Shown here: positions 24,040 to 32,794 of the stretch, piece after piece
Layout: every line of letters begins with the position of its first letter
Position numbering within the stretch: the stretch's first letter is position 1
Assembly: GCA_902555275.1 (NCBI GenBank)
Contig: CACDRY010000004.1
Location: 1-64,000 of the forward strand
Source of the DNA: an uncultured Pelagibacteraceae bacterium
GTDB lineage: Bacteria; Pseudomonadota; Alphaproteobacteria; Pelagibacterales; Pelagibacteraceae
Length of the DNA: 64,000 bases
Reading direction: 5' to 3'
Notes under the pieces: model-generated
What the model was told of the DNA's origin: nothing
The model's input: the letters and a program-made list of their open reading frames with translations, nothing else
The model's database searches: none
Program-made: the position numbers and the translations under genes

Positions 24040-24963
24040 CTAAAACCAGTTTATATTTTCTTTGTCACAAAGTTCTTTCAGCCTTAATGGATAGTCTGTC
24101 ATGATACCATCTACACCATACTCAATCATTTTTAACATATCGTTCTCTTCATTAACTGTCCAAACGTTCACTGGCAAATCTTCCTGATGAGAAATTTCTA
24201 CTAGTTTTTTTGTAATATCTTTATGGTATGGATGCCAAGCCTTTCCACCTTGTGATTTTATAATTTTTGGTAACTCATATTTTTCAAAAAAAGGTAAGAA
24301 ACTCATCCATGGAGATCTATTGTAAATTGTATTTTTAATTTTAATTCCTGTCTGTTGTTGAAAACTTAAATAAGCTCTTGAAATTTCAGGGTAATGATTT
24401 TTGATTTCTGTCAGTGTTCTCCAATCAAATGAAGAAATGATTATTTTATTTTGTAAATTTGATTTATTTACTTCTTGCATAACAAGTTTTACCATTTCCT
24501 CTGGGGTTGGAGTTAAATTTTCCTCGTCAGGTGTAGATTTAATTTCTAAATTTATTAATAAATTTTCAGATTCGTTTTTTGAAGATAATTCTAATAACTC
24601 AGAAAGTTTTGGTATCTTTTGATTTTCTAAAGTTTTTTGATTAACAAATCTTCTTCCATATCTAGATAATTTATTTAAAGCCCCAACATCAAATTTTAAA
24701 AGCTCATTGTAACTTAAGTCAAATATTATTATATTTTCATCCGTTATCCAATTTCCCTCATTATCTTTTGTAAAACTTGGATCTAATCTAAAGTCATGTG
24801 TAATCACAGGAATAAGATCTTTTGAAATCAAAATATCTGTTTCGTATGCATTAATATTGTTTTTAAATAAATATTTAAAACTTTCTAGAGTATTTTCAGG
24901 AAGATCTCCTCTAGCGCCTCTATGGCCATAAATTTTAATATAATTTGGCTTTGATAAAATCAA
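24040..24963 (-). CDS. ugpQ: glycerophosphodiester phosphodiesterase
   Basis: A 307-residue GDPD TIM barrel. The start YGHRGARGDLPENTLESF holds the catalytic His14 region; YETDILISKDLIPVITHD supplies the Glu, Asp and second His; LLINLEIKS supplies a further metal-ligand Glu. The end carries NVWTVNEENDMLKMIEYGVDGIMTDYP, typical of the family. Without a signal peptide it acts in the cytoplasm on imported glycerophosphodiesters, giving glycerol-3-phosphate and alcohol. It follows the transporter ATPase by two bases, consistent with the uptake-then-hydrolysis role of UgpQ. Confidence 0.92.
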   Translation of the reverse strand: MILSKPNYIKIYGHRGARGDLPENTLESFKYLFKNNINAYETDILISKDLIPVITHDFRLDPSFTKDNEGNWITDENIIIFDLSYNELLKFDVGALNKLSRYGRRFVNQKTLENQKIPKLSELLELSSKNESENLLINLEIKSTPDEENLTPTPEEMVKLVMQEVNKSNLQNKIIISSFDWRTLTEIKNHYPEISRAYLSFQQQTGIKIKNTIYNRSPWMSFLPFFEKYELPKIIKSQGGKAWHPYHKDITKKLVEISHQEDLPVNVWTVNEENDMLKMIEYGVDGIMTDYPLRLKELCDKENINWF

Positions 24964-24965
24964 AA

Positions 24966-26018
24966 TTAATTTACTCGATTACCATTAGATTTATCAAAAA
25001 CATAATAATTGTTATCATTTATGTTCAAAGATAATTTACTTCCTTTTTTAATAATTTGACTTCCAGGACATCTAAAACAAAAATCTTTTTTATTTTTTAT
25101 TTCTCCATAAATCAAATTATCTGAACCTAATTGTTCTACCAGATCTACAGATAAATTTATTAAACCTTTATCAGTTTGCGACATATGCTCTGGCCTAATT
25201 CCTAATATAACTGGTCCATTAAAATCACTTGTAACATTATTAATTTCAAAACCTTCTGAAGTAAGAGTTTTATTTATTAATTCTCCTTCAAGAAAATTCA
25301 TCTGTGGCGAACCTATAAATCCTGCGACAAACATAGATTTAGGATTATTATAAATTTCTATCGGTGTTCCAAGCTGCTCAATAAGGCCATTATTTATTAC
25401 TGCCAGTCTATCCGCTAAGGTCATAGCTTCTACTTGGTCATGAGTTACAAATATACTTGTCACTCCAACTTTTTGCTGAAGCTTTTTTATTTCAAGCCTC
25501 ATTTGTATTCTTAGTTTTGCATCTAAATTAGATAATGGCTCATCAAATAAAAATATTTTAGGATTTCTCACAATGGCTCTTCCCATGGCAACTCTCTGCC
25601 TTTGACCTCCTGACAACATGGATGGTTTTCTTTGCAAGTATTCAGAAATTTGTAATAGCTTTGCTGCCTCATTAACTTTTTTTTCAATATCTTCTTTTGA
25701 AATACCTCTATTTTTTAATCCGTAAGCCAAATTGTTGTAAACATTCATATGAGGATAGAGTGCATAATTCTGAAAAACCATAGCAACATCTCTATCTGAG
25801 GGGTCAACTTTATTAATTAATATTCCATCAAGATTTATATAACCTTCAGTTATGTCTTCTAACCCAGCAATCATTCTTAAAAGAGTAGATTTTCCACATC
25901 CGCTTGGTCCAACAAAAACCATGAATTCACCATTTTCTACATTCATACTTGTCTCATGAACAGCTTTAGTTCCGTTTGGATAGATTTTAGTAACTTTATT
26001 TAATTCTAAAAAACTCAT
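24966..26018 (-). CDS. ugpC: glycerol-3-phosphate ABC transporter ATP-binding protein
   Basis: A 350-residue MalK-family ATPase with Walker [12 protein letters not shown] near residue 36, signature LSGGQRQRVAMGRAIV near 135, Walker B KIFLFDEPLSNLDAKLR and a C-terminal regulatory TOBE domain (from about residue 235, GIRPEHM). Context with UgpB-like binding protein, permeases and UgpQ supports UgpC. The stop-to-start distance to the permease gene is zero bases. Confidence 0.92.
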   Translation of the reverse strand: MSFLELNKVTKIYPNGTKAVHETSMNVENGEFMVFVGPSGCGKSTLLRMIAGLEDITEGYINLDGILINKVDPSDRDVAMVFQNYALYPHMNVYNNLAYGLKNRGISKEDIEKKVNEAAKLLQISEYLQRKPSMLSGGQRQRVAMGRAIVRNPKIFLFDEPLSNLDAKLRIQMRLEIKKLQQKVGVTSIFVTHDQVEAMTLADRLAVINNGLIEQLGTPIEIYNNPKSMFVAGFIGSPQMNFLEGELINKTLTSEGFEINNVTSDFNGPVILGIRPEHMSQTDKGLINLSVDLVEQLGSDNLIYGEIKNKKDFCFRCPGSQIIKKGSKLSLNINDNNYYVFDKSNGNRVN

Positions 26019-26870
26019 TTATTTCTCTGTTTGAATTAATCCTTTTATGAACCATTTTTGCAAAAATACTACCACTAAAACTGGGGGGATCATTGATAAA
26101 ATAATATAAGCAAATCTCTCTGCTGTTCTTGGTAAAGCAACTCCCTCATAACTTTCAGTAAATATAATTTTCATTCCCATAACTACAGTCCAATATTCCT
26201 CACTCGTAGTCATTATTAACGGCCATAAATATTGACTATATCCGTATACAAACATGAATATAAACATCGCTGCAATCATTGTTTTAGATAATGGAACTAG
26301 AAAATCTATAAAAAATCTCCAACTATTTGCACCATCTAATTTTGCTGATTCAAGTAATTCATCAGGTATAGTTTTATAAAACTGTCTAAAAAAAAACGTA
26401 GCGGTGGCTGATGCAACCAATGGAAGAACAAGACCTGTGTAAGAATTAGTTAAACCTAAATCTGATACAATCTTATAACTTGGAAAAATCCTAACCTCCA
26501 GAGGCACAAGTAAAGTAATAAAGATTAACCAAAAAATCGGTACAGCAAATTTGAATCTAAAATAAACTAAAGCATAAGCTGACATTGCTGAGATAATTAC
26601 TTTAAGGGTTGCAATTCCCAAAGCCATTATAAAGCTATTTATAAACATTTTTGCAGCAGTCACTTCCTCTGACCAACCACCCTTCTCATTTAAAACTTCG
26701 TTATAATTTCTTGTTAATTGATCGCCAAGACCAAATTGCATTCCCTCTTTTAAAATAGTTACAGTATCGTGGGTAGAGCTAGCAAATGATAACCAAATCG
26801 GAATTACCATCAATAAAACACCTAGTATAAGTACAATGTGTGCTAAAATTTGTGAAAATTTAATTTTCAT
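26019..26870 (-). CDS. ugpE: glycerol-3-phosphate ABC transporter permease, copy 1
   Basis: A 283-residue permease with six membrane segments and the EAA loop IPDELLESAKLDGANSWRFF near residue 170. It starts at an ATGA overlap with the neighbouring paralogue (26867-26870). The two are strongly similar through the EAA loop and share about 75 nearly identical bases, so they arose by tandem duplication or are homogenised by gene conversion. The loop after the first membrane segment and the segment near residue 245 (TESYEGVALPRTAERF) differ from the paralogue and carry extra residues. Confidence 0.9.
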   Translation of the reverse strand: MKIKFSQILAHIVLILGVLLMVIPIWLSFASSTHDTVTILKEGMQFGLGDQLTRNYNEVLNEKGGWSEEVTAAKMFINSFIMALGIATLKVIISAMSAYALVYFRFKFAVPIFWLIFITLLVPLEVRIFPSYKIVSDLGLTNSYTGLVLPLVASATATFFFRQFYKTIPDELLESAKLDGANSWRFFIDFLVPLSKTMIAAMFIFMFVYGYSQYLWPLIMTTSEEYWTVVMGMKIIFTESYEGVALPRTAERFAYIILSMIPPVLVVVFLQKWFIKGLIQTEK

Positions 26871-27688
26871 TTGTCTTGAAAAATCCCTTTAATAAAATAT
26901 TTTTGTAATACAATTATGATTAATACTGGTGGTATCATTGACATGATGACAAATGCAAATTTGTTAACGATTGATCCAGACATCATCTTTAATCCCATGA
27001 CAACAGTCCAATATTGTTCAGAAGAAGTTACTAATATCGGCCATAAATATTGATTATAACCGAATACAAACATAAATATGAACATTGCAACAATCATTGT
27101 TTTTGACAATGGCACTAAAAAGTCAATAAAAAATCTCCAAGTATTTGCGCCATCTAATTTTGCTGATTCAAGTAATTCATCAGGTATAGTTTTATAAAAC
27201 TGCCTAAAAAATAAAGTAGCTATAGCAGAAGCTGAAATTGGAATAATTAGTCCCCAATATGAGTTTACTAAGTTAAGTGTAGACATAACAGAATAGGTAG
27301 GAAAAATTCTTAACTCCAGAGGGACTAGTATAGTAATAAAAATTATCCAAAATAATAATGTTGCATATTTCACTCTAAAATAAACTAAGACATATGCAGT
27401 CATAAGAGATGAAATAACTGATAAAAACGCAACTCCAGTTGCCATTAAAAAACTATTTAAAAACATCTTCAATACAGTAATTTCTTTAAAAAAACCACCC
27501 TCATATAATAAAACTTTTGTATAATTCTCTAAAAACTTATCTCCTAAAAAAAATTGAAGACCTTGGGTATTAATAATCAAAGCTGTGTGAGTTGAGCTTG
27601 CAAAAATTAACCACACAGGGATTATCATAATAAAAATGCCTATCAAAAGAATTAAATGAGAAAAGTTTGATGAAAAATATCTAATCAT
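26867..27688 (-). CDS. ugpE: glycerol-3-phosphate ABC transporter permease, copy 2
   Basis: A 273-residue paralogue of the adjacent ugpE, with the same topology and the EAA loop IPDELLESAKLDGANTWRFF. It lies one base after ugpA and overlaps the other ugpE by four bases. Importers of this class normally use one UgpA plus one UgpE, so a third permease gene suggests either alternative heterodimers with different substrate range or redundancy. No frameshift or missing motif suggests decay. Confidence 0.88.
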   Translation of the reverse strand: MIRYFSSNFSHLILLIGIFIMIIPVWLIFASSTHTALIINTQGLQFFLGDKFLENYTKVLLYEGGFFKEITVLKMFLNSFLMATGVAFLSVISSLMTAYVLVYFRVKYATLLFWIIFITILVPLELRIFPTYSVMSTLNLVNSYWGLIIPISASAIATLFFRQFYKTIPDELLESAKLDGANTWRFFIDFLVPLSKTMIVAMFIFMFVFGYNQYLWPILVTSSEQYWTVVMGLKMMSGSIVNKFAFVIMSMIPPVLIIIVLQKYFIKGIFQDK

Positions 27689-27689
27689 T

Positions 27690-28568
27690 TTAATTGTAAT
27701 GTATTTTCCCTTCTATGTATCTAAATTGAAAAATTGTAATAACTAAAACAATCAACATCATCATAATTGATTGAGCACCAGCACTTCCTAAGTCTAACCC
27801 CCTAAATCCGTCCATGTAGGCTTTATAAACAAGAGTTCTTGTTTCACCTGAGGGTGCACCAATTGTTGTAGTGTCAATTATTCCAAAAGTATCAAAAAAA
27901 GCATAAGTTATATTGATAATGATTAAAAAGAAAGTTGTGGGCATCAATAGAGGGAAAGTGATTGTCCAAAATCTTCTGAAACTACTTTTACAATCAATTA
28001 TCGATGCTTCAATGACAGATTTTTGTATTGCTTGAAGACCGGCTAAGAAGAAAATAAAATTAGCACTTATTTGTTTCCATGATCCTGCTATTATTAAGTA
28101 GATATAAGAATCAAAAACACTTTCATACCAATTAAAACCCCATAAATCGTTAAATAGATGATACAATAATCCAAATCTTTCACTAAAAAAATAATTTGCC
28201 ATAACACCCACCACAGCTGGCGCAATAGCATAAGGCCAAATCAAAAGAGTTTTGTAGGCACTTTTTCCATGCATTACATTATTGGCATTTACAGCAAGTA
28301 ACAATCCAATGGCTCCTGTGACAAGTGTTATCACAAAGCTATAAATAATAGTAAACTTAAAAGCTATAAAATAAGCCGGGTCATCAAAGATAAATAAAAA
28401 ATTATCAAACCATACAAATTGTCTTCCAAATCCAAATGCATCTTGCATGGTAAATGCATCTCTAAAAGTTTGTATTATTGGCCAATATAAAAATATTAAT
28501 AAAATACCTAGCTGTGGTGCTAAAAAAAAATACTGTGAATAGTTTGATTTAAACTGAACTTTTTTCAT
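27690..28568 (-). CDS. ugpA: glycerol-3-phosphate ABC transporter permease
   Basis: A 292-residue MalF/UgpA-type permease with six membrane segments, the first preceded by the SQYFFLAPQLGILLIFLYWP segment typical of UgpA. The EAA loop is IQKSVIEASIIDCKSSFRRFW near residue 190. It pairs with a UgpE protein. The hairpin at 28572-28609 lies immediately before its start codon and no Shine-Dalgarno sequence separates the two, so its translation may be weak or controlled. Confidence 0.9.
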   Translation of the reverse strand: MKKVQFKSNYSQYFFLAPQLGILLIFLYWPIIQTFRDAFTMQDAFGFGRQFVWFDNFLFIFDDPAYFIAFKFTIIYSFVITLVTGAIGLLLAVNANNVMHGKSAYKTLLIWPYAIAPAVVGVMANYFFSERFGLLYHLFNDLWGFNWYESVFDSYIYLIIAGSWKQISANFIFFLAGLQAIQKSVIEASIIDCKSSFRRFWTITFPLLMPTTFFLIIINITYAFFDTFGIIDTTTIGAPSGETRTLVYKAYMDGFRGLDLGSAGAQSIMMMLIVLVITIFQFRYIEGKIHYN

Positions 28569-28571
28569 ATA

Positions 28572-28609
28572 ATAAATAAGGAGGTTATATTAATACCCTC
28601 CTTATTTAT
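28572..28609 (-). terminator. hairpin between ugpB and ugpA
   Basis: A 13-base perfect stem (ATAAATAAGGAGG with CCTCCTTATTTAT, 12-base loop) fills the 49-base gap. The only AAGGAGG ribosome-site-like sequence is in its 5' arm, and no T run follows, so attenuation, message protection or translational control are all possible. Confidence 0.65.
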
Positions 28610-28617
28610 ATTATTTT

Positions 28618-29925
28618 TTAAAGAGTCTTAGCAAATTGTTTTAACAATTTAGCTGCACCCTTATCCATGTTCTTTAATCCTTTTTCGATTGATATTTTGC
28701 CATTTAACATTGGCTCAACATTTTCGTAAATTACTTCACGAATTTGAGGCCAGTTACCAGCTCTATATCCACCAGGAATAGTTGAACCTTCTAAGCTTAA
28801 TTGTTCACCAACAGCTTTGTGATATGGAGAAGCTCTATAAAAGTTTATAGTTTCAGCTAATTCTATACCACCTTTAGTTACAGCAGAATAACCTGTCATG
28901 TTGTGATAGTATAAATCCATTTCAGGAGAACCCATAAATTCGATGAATTTAGCAAGTCCTTTATACTCTTCTTCTGTATGACCATTTAAGATCCAGTTTG
29001 CTGCGCCACCAATAAATGTTGGATACTCTTTGCCACCAGTTACTGAATCCCAATAAGGAATATGATTAACTGTAAAATTTGGAACAACACCTTTCATTCC
29101 ACCAAATGATGCAGCAGATCCAAACCAAAAAGCAGCCTCACCTGCTATAAATGGTGCTTGATTATCTCCCCAAGCTCTTCCTTTATAGCCGTAGAGACCT
29201 TTTTCGTACCATTCTTTTACTTTTTTCCAATGATAAACAAATGCATCTGTTTCAGCAAATAAAGTTTTTGTCGGAACAGCATCGTAACCATTGTTTCCAT
29301 CTGTCATAAGTAGATTATGTCTTGAAAAGAAATTTTCTGTCCAGATCCAAGGAGAGTGACTTTGAAGTAAAGGAATATATCCAGCAGCTTTAATTTTTGG
29401 AGCCATAGCCTCAAATTCTTCATAAGTTTTTGGAACTGATTCTATTCCTACTTCTTTCAATATGTCCATATTTGCATACATTAAGCAAGTTGAACTATTA
29501 AAAGGAACACCTATCATTTTTCCATCAGAGTCAGCATAGAAGTTTTTAATTCCAGGAATATAATTATCTGCATCTACTTTAATTCCATATTTCTCAGCCA
29601 TATCTTCAAAACCAATAACAACGCCATTTTTAACTTGGGCTACCATAATTGCAGCACCAGCATCGTAAACCTGTGAATAATGTGGTTGGTCTCCTGCTCT
29701 AAATGCAGCTATAGTTGCCGCCATGTTATCTTCATAACTTCCTTTACCTGTAGGAACGACGGTGTATTCATCTTGTGAAGCATTAAATCTATTTGCAATT
29801 TCAATAATTACATCACCAAGAAATCCACTATTTCCATACCACCAATGAATTTCTGTCTTTGAATAACTGTGTGATGTAAATGAGAAAGTAAATAGAATTG
29901 TTAAAACACTCAATATTTTTTTCAT
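28618..29925 (-). CDS. ugpB: glycerol-3-phosphate ABC transporter substrate-binding protein
   Basis: A 435-residue periplasmic protein with a signal peptide of about 22 residues and a mature start IHWWYGNSGFLGD typical of UgpB. The TGKGSYEDNMAATIAAFRAGDQPHYSQVYDAG stretch near residue 60 and the GGAANWILNGHTEEEYKGLAKFIEFM stretch near residue 310 match the family 1 solute-binding fold. Together with UgpQ, the likely cargo is glycerol-3-phosphate or glycerophosphodiesters. It is the first gene of the operon. Confidence 0.92.
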   Translation of the reverse strand: MKKILSVLTILFTFSFTSHSYSKTEIHWWYGNSGFLGDVIIEIANRFNASQDEYTVVPTGKGSYEDNMAATIAAFRAGDQPHYSQVYDAGAAIMVAQVKNGVVIGFEDMAEKYGIKVDADNYIPGIKNFYADSDGKMIGVPFNSSTCLMYANMDILKEVGIESVPKTYEEFEAMAPKIKAAGYIPLLQSHSPWIWTENFFSRHNLLMTDGNNGYDAVPTKTLFAETDAFVYHWKKVKEWYEKGLYGYKGRAWGDNQAPFIAGEAAFWFGSAASFGGMKGVVPNFTVNHIPYWDSVTGGKEYPTFIGGAANWILNGHTEEEYKGLAKFIEFMGSPEMDLYYHNMTGYSAVTKGGIELAETINFYRASPYHKAVGEQLSLEGSTIPGGYRAGNWPQIREVIYENVEPMLNGKISIEKGLKNMDKGAAKLLKQFAKTL

Positions 29926-29971
29926 TGTACCCCTTTTGTTAATTATAATTTTAATTAGATAAATTATTTAT

Positions 29972-30000
29972 GTTAAAGTATCGTTAAATTTTGATTACTT
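29972..30000 (-). promoter_or_regulatory. degenerate triple Pho-box-like repeat before ugpB
   Basis: On the minus strand AAGTAAT, ATTTAAC and CTTTAAC begin at exact 11-base steps, 47 to 75 bases before the ugpB start. The middle unit equals the outer unit of the pstS box. Each unit departs from the consensus, so PhoB control is probable rather than shown. Confidence 0.45.
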
Positions 30001-30063
30001 AAATGTAAAAATATATAATGTTTCTAAAAGAGGTTGTATATTTTAAAACAAATCATAATTTAA

Positions 30064-31215
30064 ATGTCTAAAATATTCGATTTATTCATAATAGGTGGCG
30101 GTATAAACGGTGCAGGTATTGCAAGGGATGCTGCAGGTAGAGGTTTATCAGTTTGTTTAGCTGACAAAGGTGAGATTGGTGGAGCAACTTCATCCTGGTC
30201 AACGAAATTAATACATGGTGGTCTTCGTTATTTAGAAAATTATGAATTCAAATTAGTTAGAGAATCTTTAAAAGAAAGAGAAATTGTTTATAAAATTGCT
30301 AAACATATTTCAAAACCCATTCCTTTTATAATTCCTTATGCAGATAAAATTCGACCAGCCTGGTTAATTAAAATTGGTTTATTTTTGTACGATAATTTAG
30401 GTGGCAAAAGTAATATACCAAAATCAAAAACATTTGATCTTAGAAAAAAATTTTCAAATATTCTTAAAGAAAAATACAAAACCGGTTTTCAATATTTTGA
30501 TATACAAATTGACGATAAAAAATTAACGAAATTAAATACCAAAGATGCAAAAAGAAATAACGCTAAAATACTAGAATACAACAAAGTTAAAAAAGCTGAA
30601 ATTATTGGCAATGAATGGATTATTAGTCTTGAAAATGGTGAAAAAGTAAAGTCAAAAATTTTGATTAATGCATCTGGACCGTGGATAAATGAAACCTTAA
30701 ATAAAAATATAAAAATTAAATCTAAGAAAAAAATTAGATTGGTTAAAGGAAGTCATATTATTACAAAAAAATTGTACAAAGAAAATGTTGCGTTCACATT
30801 TCAAAATACTGATAAAAGAATAATATTTGTAATACCTTATAAAGGGAAGTTTTCTTTAATTGGAACAACTGAAGAAGAGGTGAAATCACCTGAAAATAAA
30901 GGAATATCAAAAAAAGAAATTAGATATTTAATTAGTTCAGTAAATAATTACTTAAAAAAACAAATAACATCAAAGGACATCGTAGATACATATTCTGGGA
31001 TAAGACCTCTAATTGAAGATTTTAAAACAGCCTCAAAAGTCACAAGAGATTATGTTTTTGATTTAAAAATTATAAAAAAATTACCTTTATTGAATATTTA
31101 TGGAGGAAAACTTACCACCTACAGAAAATTGTCTGAAAAAGTCCTTATTGATCTTGAAAAATTTTTACCTAAAACAAAAAAAGGTCCATGGACACACAAA
31201 AAGAAGCTTTTTTAA
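30064..31215 (+). CDS. glpD: aerobic glycerol-3-phosphate dehydrogenase, short form
   Basis: A 383-residue FAD enzyme. The dinucleotide-binding motif IIGGGINGAGIARDAAGRG lies at residues 9-27, followed by GGATSSWSTKLIHGGLRYLE near 40, the LVKGSHIITK segment near 228 and the closing YGGKLTTYRKLSEK segment near 355. It oxidises glycerol-3-phosphate to dihydroxyacetone phosphate, the next step after Ugp uptake. GlpD is usually 500 or more residues; the C-terminal helical domain of about 120 residues is absent. The frame closes cleanly 38 bases before the convergent phnX, so this is a short form, not a visible frameshift. Confidence 0.9.
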   Translation: MSKIFDLFIIGGGINGAGIARDAAGRGLSVCLADKGEIGGATSSWSTKLIHGGLRYLENYEFKLVRESLKEREIVYKIAKHISKPIPFIIPYADKIRPAWLIKIGLFLYDNLGGKSNIPKSKTFDLRKKFSNILKEKYKTGFQYFDIQIDDKKLTKLNTKDAKRNNAKILEYNKVKKAEIIGNEWIISLENGEKVKSKILINASGPWINETLNKNIKIKSKKKIRLVKGSHIITKKLYKENVAFTFQNTDKRIIFVIPYKGKFSLIGTTEEEVKSPENKGISKKEIRYLISSVNNYLKKQITSKDIVDTYSGIRPLIEDFKTASKVTRDYVFDLKIIKKLPLLNIYGGKLTTYRKLSEKVLIDLEKFLPKTKKGPWTHKKKLF

Positions 31216-31253
31216 TTTCCACGGTCTTAAAAAATGCTTTTCATTAAGTAATT

Positions 31254-32048
31254 TTATTTAATTCTAGTTTGAATTATTTTGATAATTTTAGGTAAATCTT
31301 TAATTGTATCTATTACATAGTGAGCGCCTACTTTCTTAAATTTATTCTTGATCTTTTTTCTAAATTTAGTTTTATCTTTAAAAGAAAGTCTATTAAATTC
31401 GACTTCTGTTTTACCAAATTCATTACCTGAAAATATAACACCCACTACCCACATCCCAGCATTTACTCCCTCTAACAATCCAGGAATAGTGTCATCAACT
31501 TTTATACAATTTGATCCCTTGGTAATATTTAATTCAGAAAAAATTTTATATATTATTTCAGCTGAGGGTCTTCCAATTTTTGTGTATGAAGAACTATATG
31601 ACACATCAGGTATAAATCTTTGTTTTTTTAATTCTGGCAATATAACATTTAGAATTTCTTCTGAATATCCGGTATTGATTCCTATTTTTATTTTTTTGTT
31701 TTTTATAAAATCTAAAGTTTTTTTACTTCCTGATATAAATTTTGAATGTTTCTTAATTATTTTTTTTAATTCTGGATTAAAAAGTTTAAACAATTTATCA
31801 ATATCTTTATCTGTTGGTTTTGATTTAAATTTTTTTTTCCACTGCGAATTAATTTTTCTTGTTGTTAGCAATGCTTTTATATGGGCTCGTTTTTCAATAC
31901 CCATTGGTCCTATGGCTTGTTTTCGTGTAATTTTAATTCCAAACCTATCAAATAATTCTATAAGAACTTGAGATGGCGCAAGGCTTCCAAAATCTATTAA
32001 TGTACCAGCTAAATCAAATACAACTCCTTCTATATTGGAATTTTTCAT
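31254..32048 (-). CDS. phnX: phosphonoacetaldehyde hydrolase (phosphonatase)
   Basis: A 264-residue HAD-superfamily enzyme. Asp12 in FDLAGT is the nucleophile and Lys53 in GPMGIEKRAHI is the Schiff-base lysine; both fall at the same residue numbers as in the Bacillus enzyme, with His56 also kept. The NTGYSEEI, GRPSAEIIYKIF and KVDDTIPGLLEGVNAGMWVVGV segments complete the signature. It splits phosphonoacetaldehyde to acetaldehyde and phosphate, the second step of 2-aminoethylphosphonate breakdown. The transaminase PhnW is not in the window. A triple Pho-box-like repeat lies upstream. Confidence 0.9.
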   Translation of the reverse strand: MKNSNIEGVVFDLAGTLIDFGSLAPSQVLIELFDRFGIKITRKQAIGPMGIEKRAHIKALLTTRKINSQWKKKFKSKPTDKDIDKLFKLFNPELKKIIKKHSKFISGSKKTLDFIKNKKIKIGINTGYSEEILNVILPELKKQRFIPDVSYSSSYTKIGRPSAEIIYKIFSELNITKGSNCIKVDDTIPGLLEGVNAGMWVVGVIFSGNEFGKTEVEFNRLSFKDKTKFRKKIKNKFKKVGAHYVIDTIKDLPKIIKIIQTRIK

Positions 32049-32165
32049 ATGTTTTTTTTCGAATCTTTTAATTAAAATTTAATATTTGAAATTAATCATA
32101 TCTTTAATTGAATAATAATACTGATTTTATTGCTGTTTATTTTGATTTTAACTTGTTTTATTAAT

Positions 32166-32194
32166 GTTACAAAAATATTACAGATTTATTACAT
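32166..32194 (-). promoter_or_regulatory. triple Pho-box-like repeat in the phnX/TPR divergent region
   Basis: On the minus strand ATGTAAT, CTGTAAT and TTGTAAC begin exactly 11 bases apart. The first 18 bases match 15 of 18 positions of the recalled PhoB consensus. The direction of the repeats faces phnX. The box ends directly against the start codon of the rightward TPR gene, so it could also affect that gene. Confidence 0.65.
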
Positions 32195-32746
32195 ATGCTG
32201 AAAATACTAAATTTCTTATTGATAATTTCAACAGTATGTTTGACTTCAGCAGCAAAAACAGATGAGTTAGATTTAAACAAACTTTTGAGTAAGTTAAAAG
32301 ATTGTAATACACAAAGTGAAGCAAAAATTTTAGAAAAAAGCATATGGAATTTGTGGGAAACACATCCATCAAATTTTCAATTAACTATTGATTTAAAAGA
32401 AGGTTCAAGACTAGTTCAAAATGGAAATTATATAAGGGCATATAGGATTTTTAGTAAAATTATAGAAAAAGATCCTAATTGGGCTGAAGCTTGGAATAGA
32501 CGTGCAACATCTTTATATTTTATGGGTAAGTATAAAAAATCACTTAGAGATATTGATATGGTCTTAAAACTTGAAAGCAGGCATTTCGGTGCTCTAATTG
32601 GAAAAGGACAAGTATACATGGAAATGAAAGATTACGAAAAAGCCTACACTAGTTATTTAGAAGCTTCATATATAAACCCAATGAATACTGATACAATAAA
32701 TCAAATAAACAAAGTCTCTAAATTAATTAAAGAAAAAACAATATAA
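32195..32746 (+). CDS. secreted TPR-repeat protein
   Basis: A 183-residue protein with a signal peptide of about 20 residues and two or three tetratricopeptide repeats: LVQNGNYIRAYRIFSKIIEKDP, AEAWNRRATSLYFMGKYKKSL and FGALIGKGQVYMEMKDYEKAY. TPRs mediate protein contacts, so a periplasmic scaffold or assembly role is likely but unspecific. It is divergent from phnX and the start codon directly abuts the Pho-box-like repeat. The segment before the repeats (LSKLKDCNTQSEAKILEKSIW) is common in alphaproteobacterial TPR proteins. Confidence 0.82.
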   Translation: MLKILNFLLIISTVCLTSAAKTDELDLNKLLSKLKDCNTQSEAKILEKSIWNLWETHPSNFQLTIDLKEGSRLVQNGNYIRAYRIFSKIIEKDPNWAEAWNRRATSLYFMGKYKKSLRDIDMVLKLESRHFGALIGKGQVYMEMKDYEKAYTSYLEASYINPMNTDTINQINKVSKLIKEKTI

Positions 32747-32794
32747 TTACTTTATCTGTAAAATATCTTTAATATTATTAAAATATAATAACTT

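Noticed and set aside
30064-31253. Frameshift explaining the short GlpD
   Set aside because: Only 38 bases remain before the convergent phnX, and they do not encode the missing C-terminal domain in any frame.
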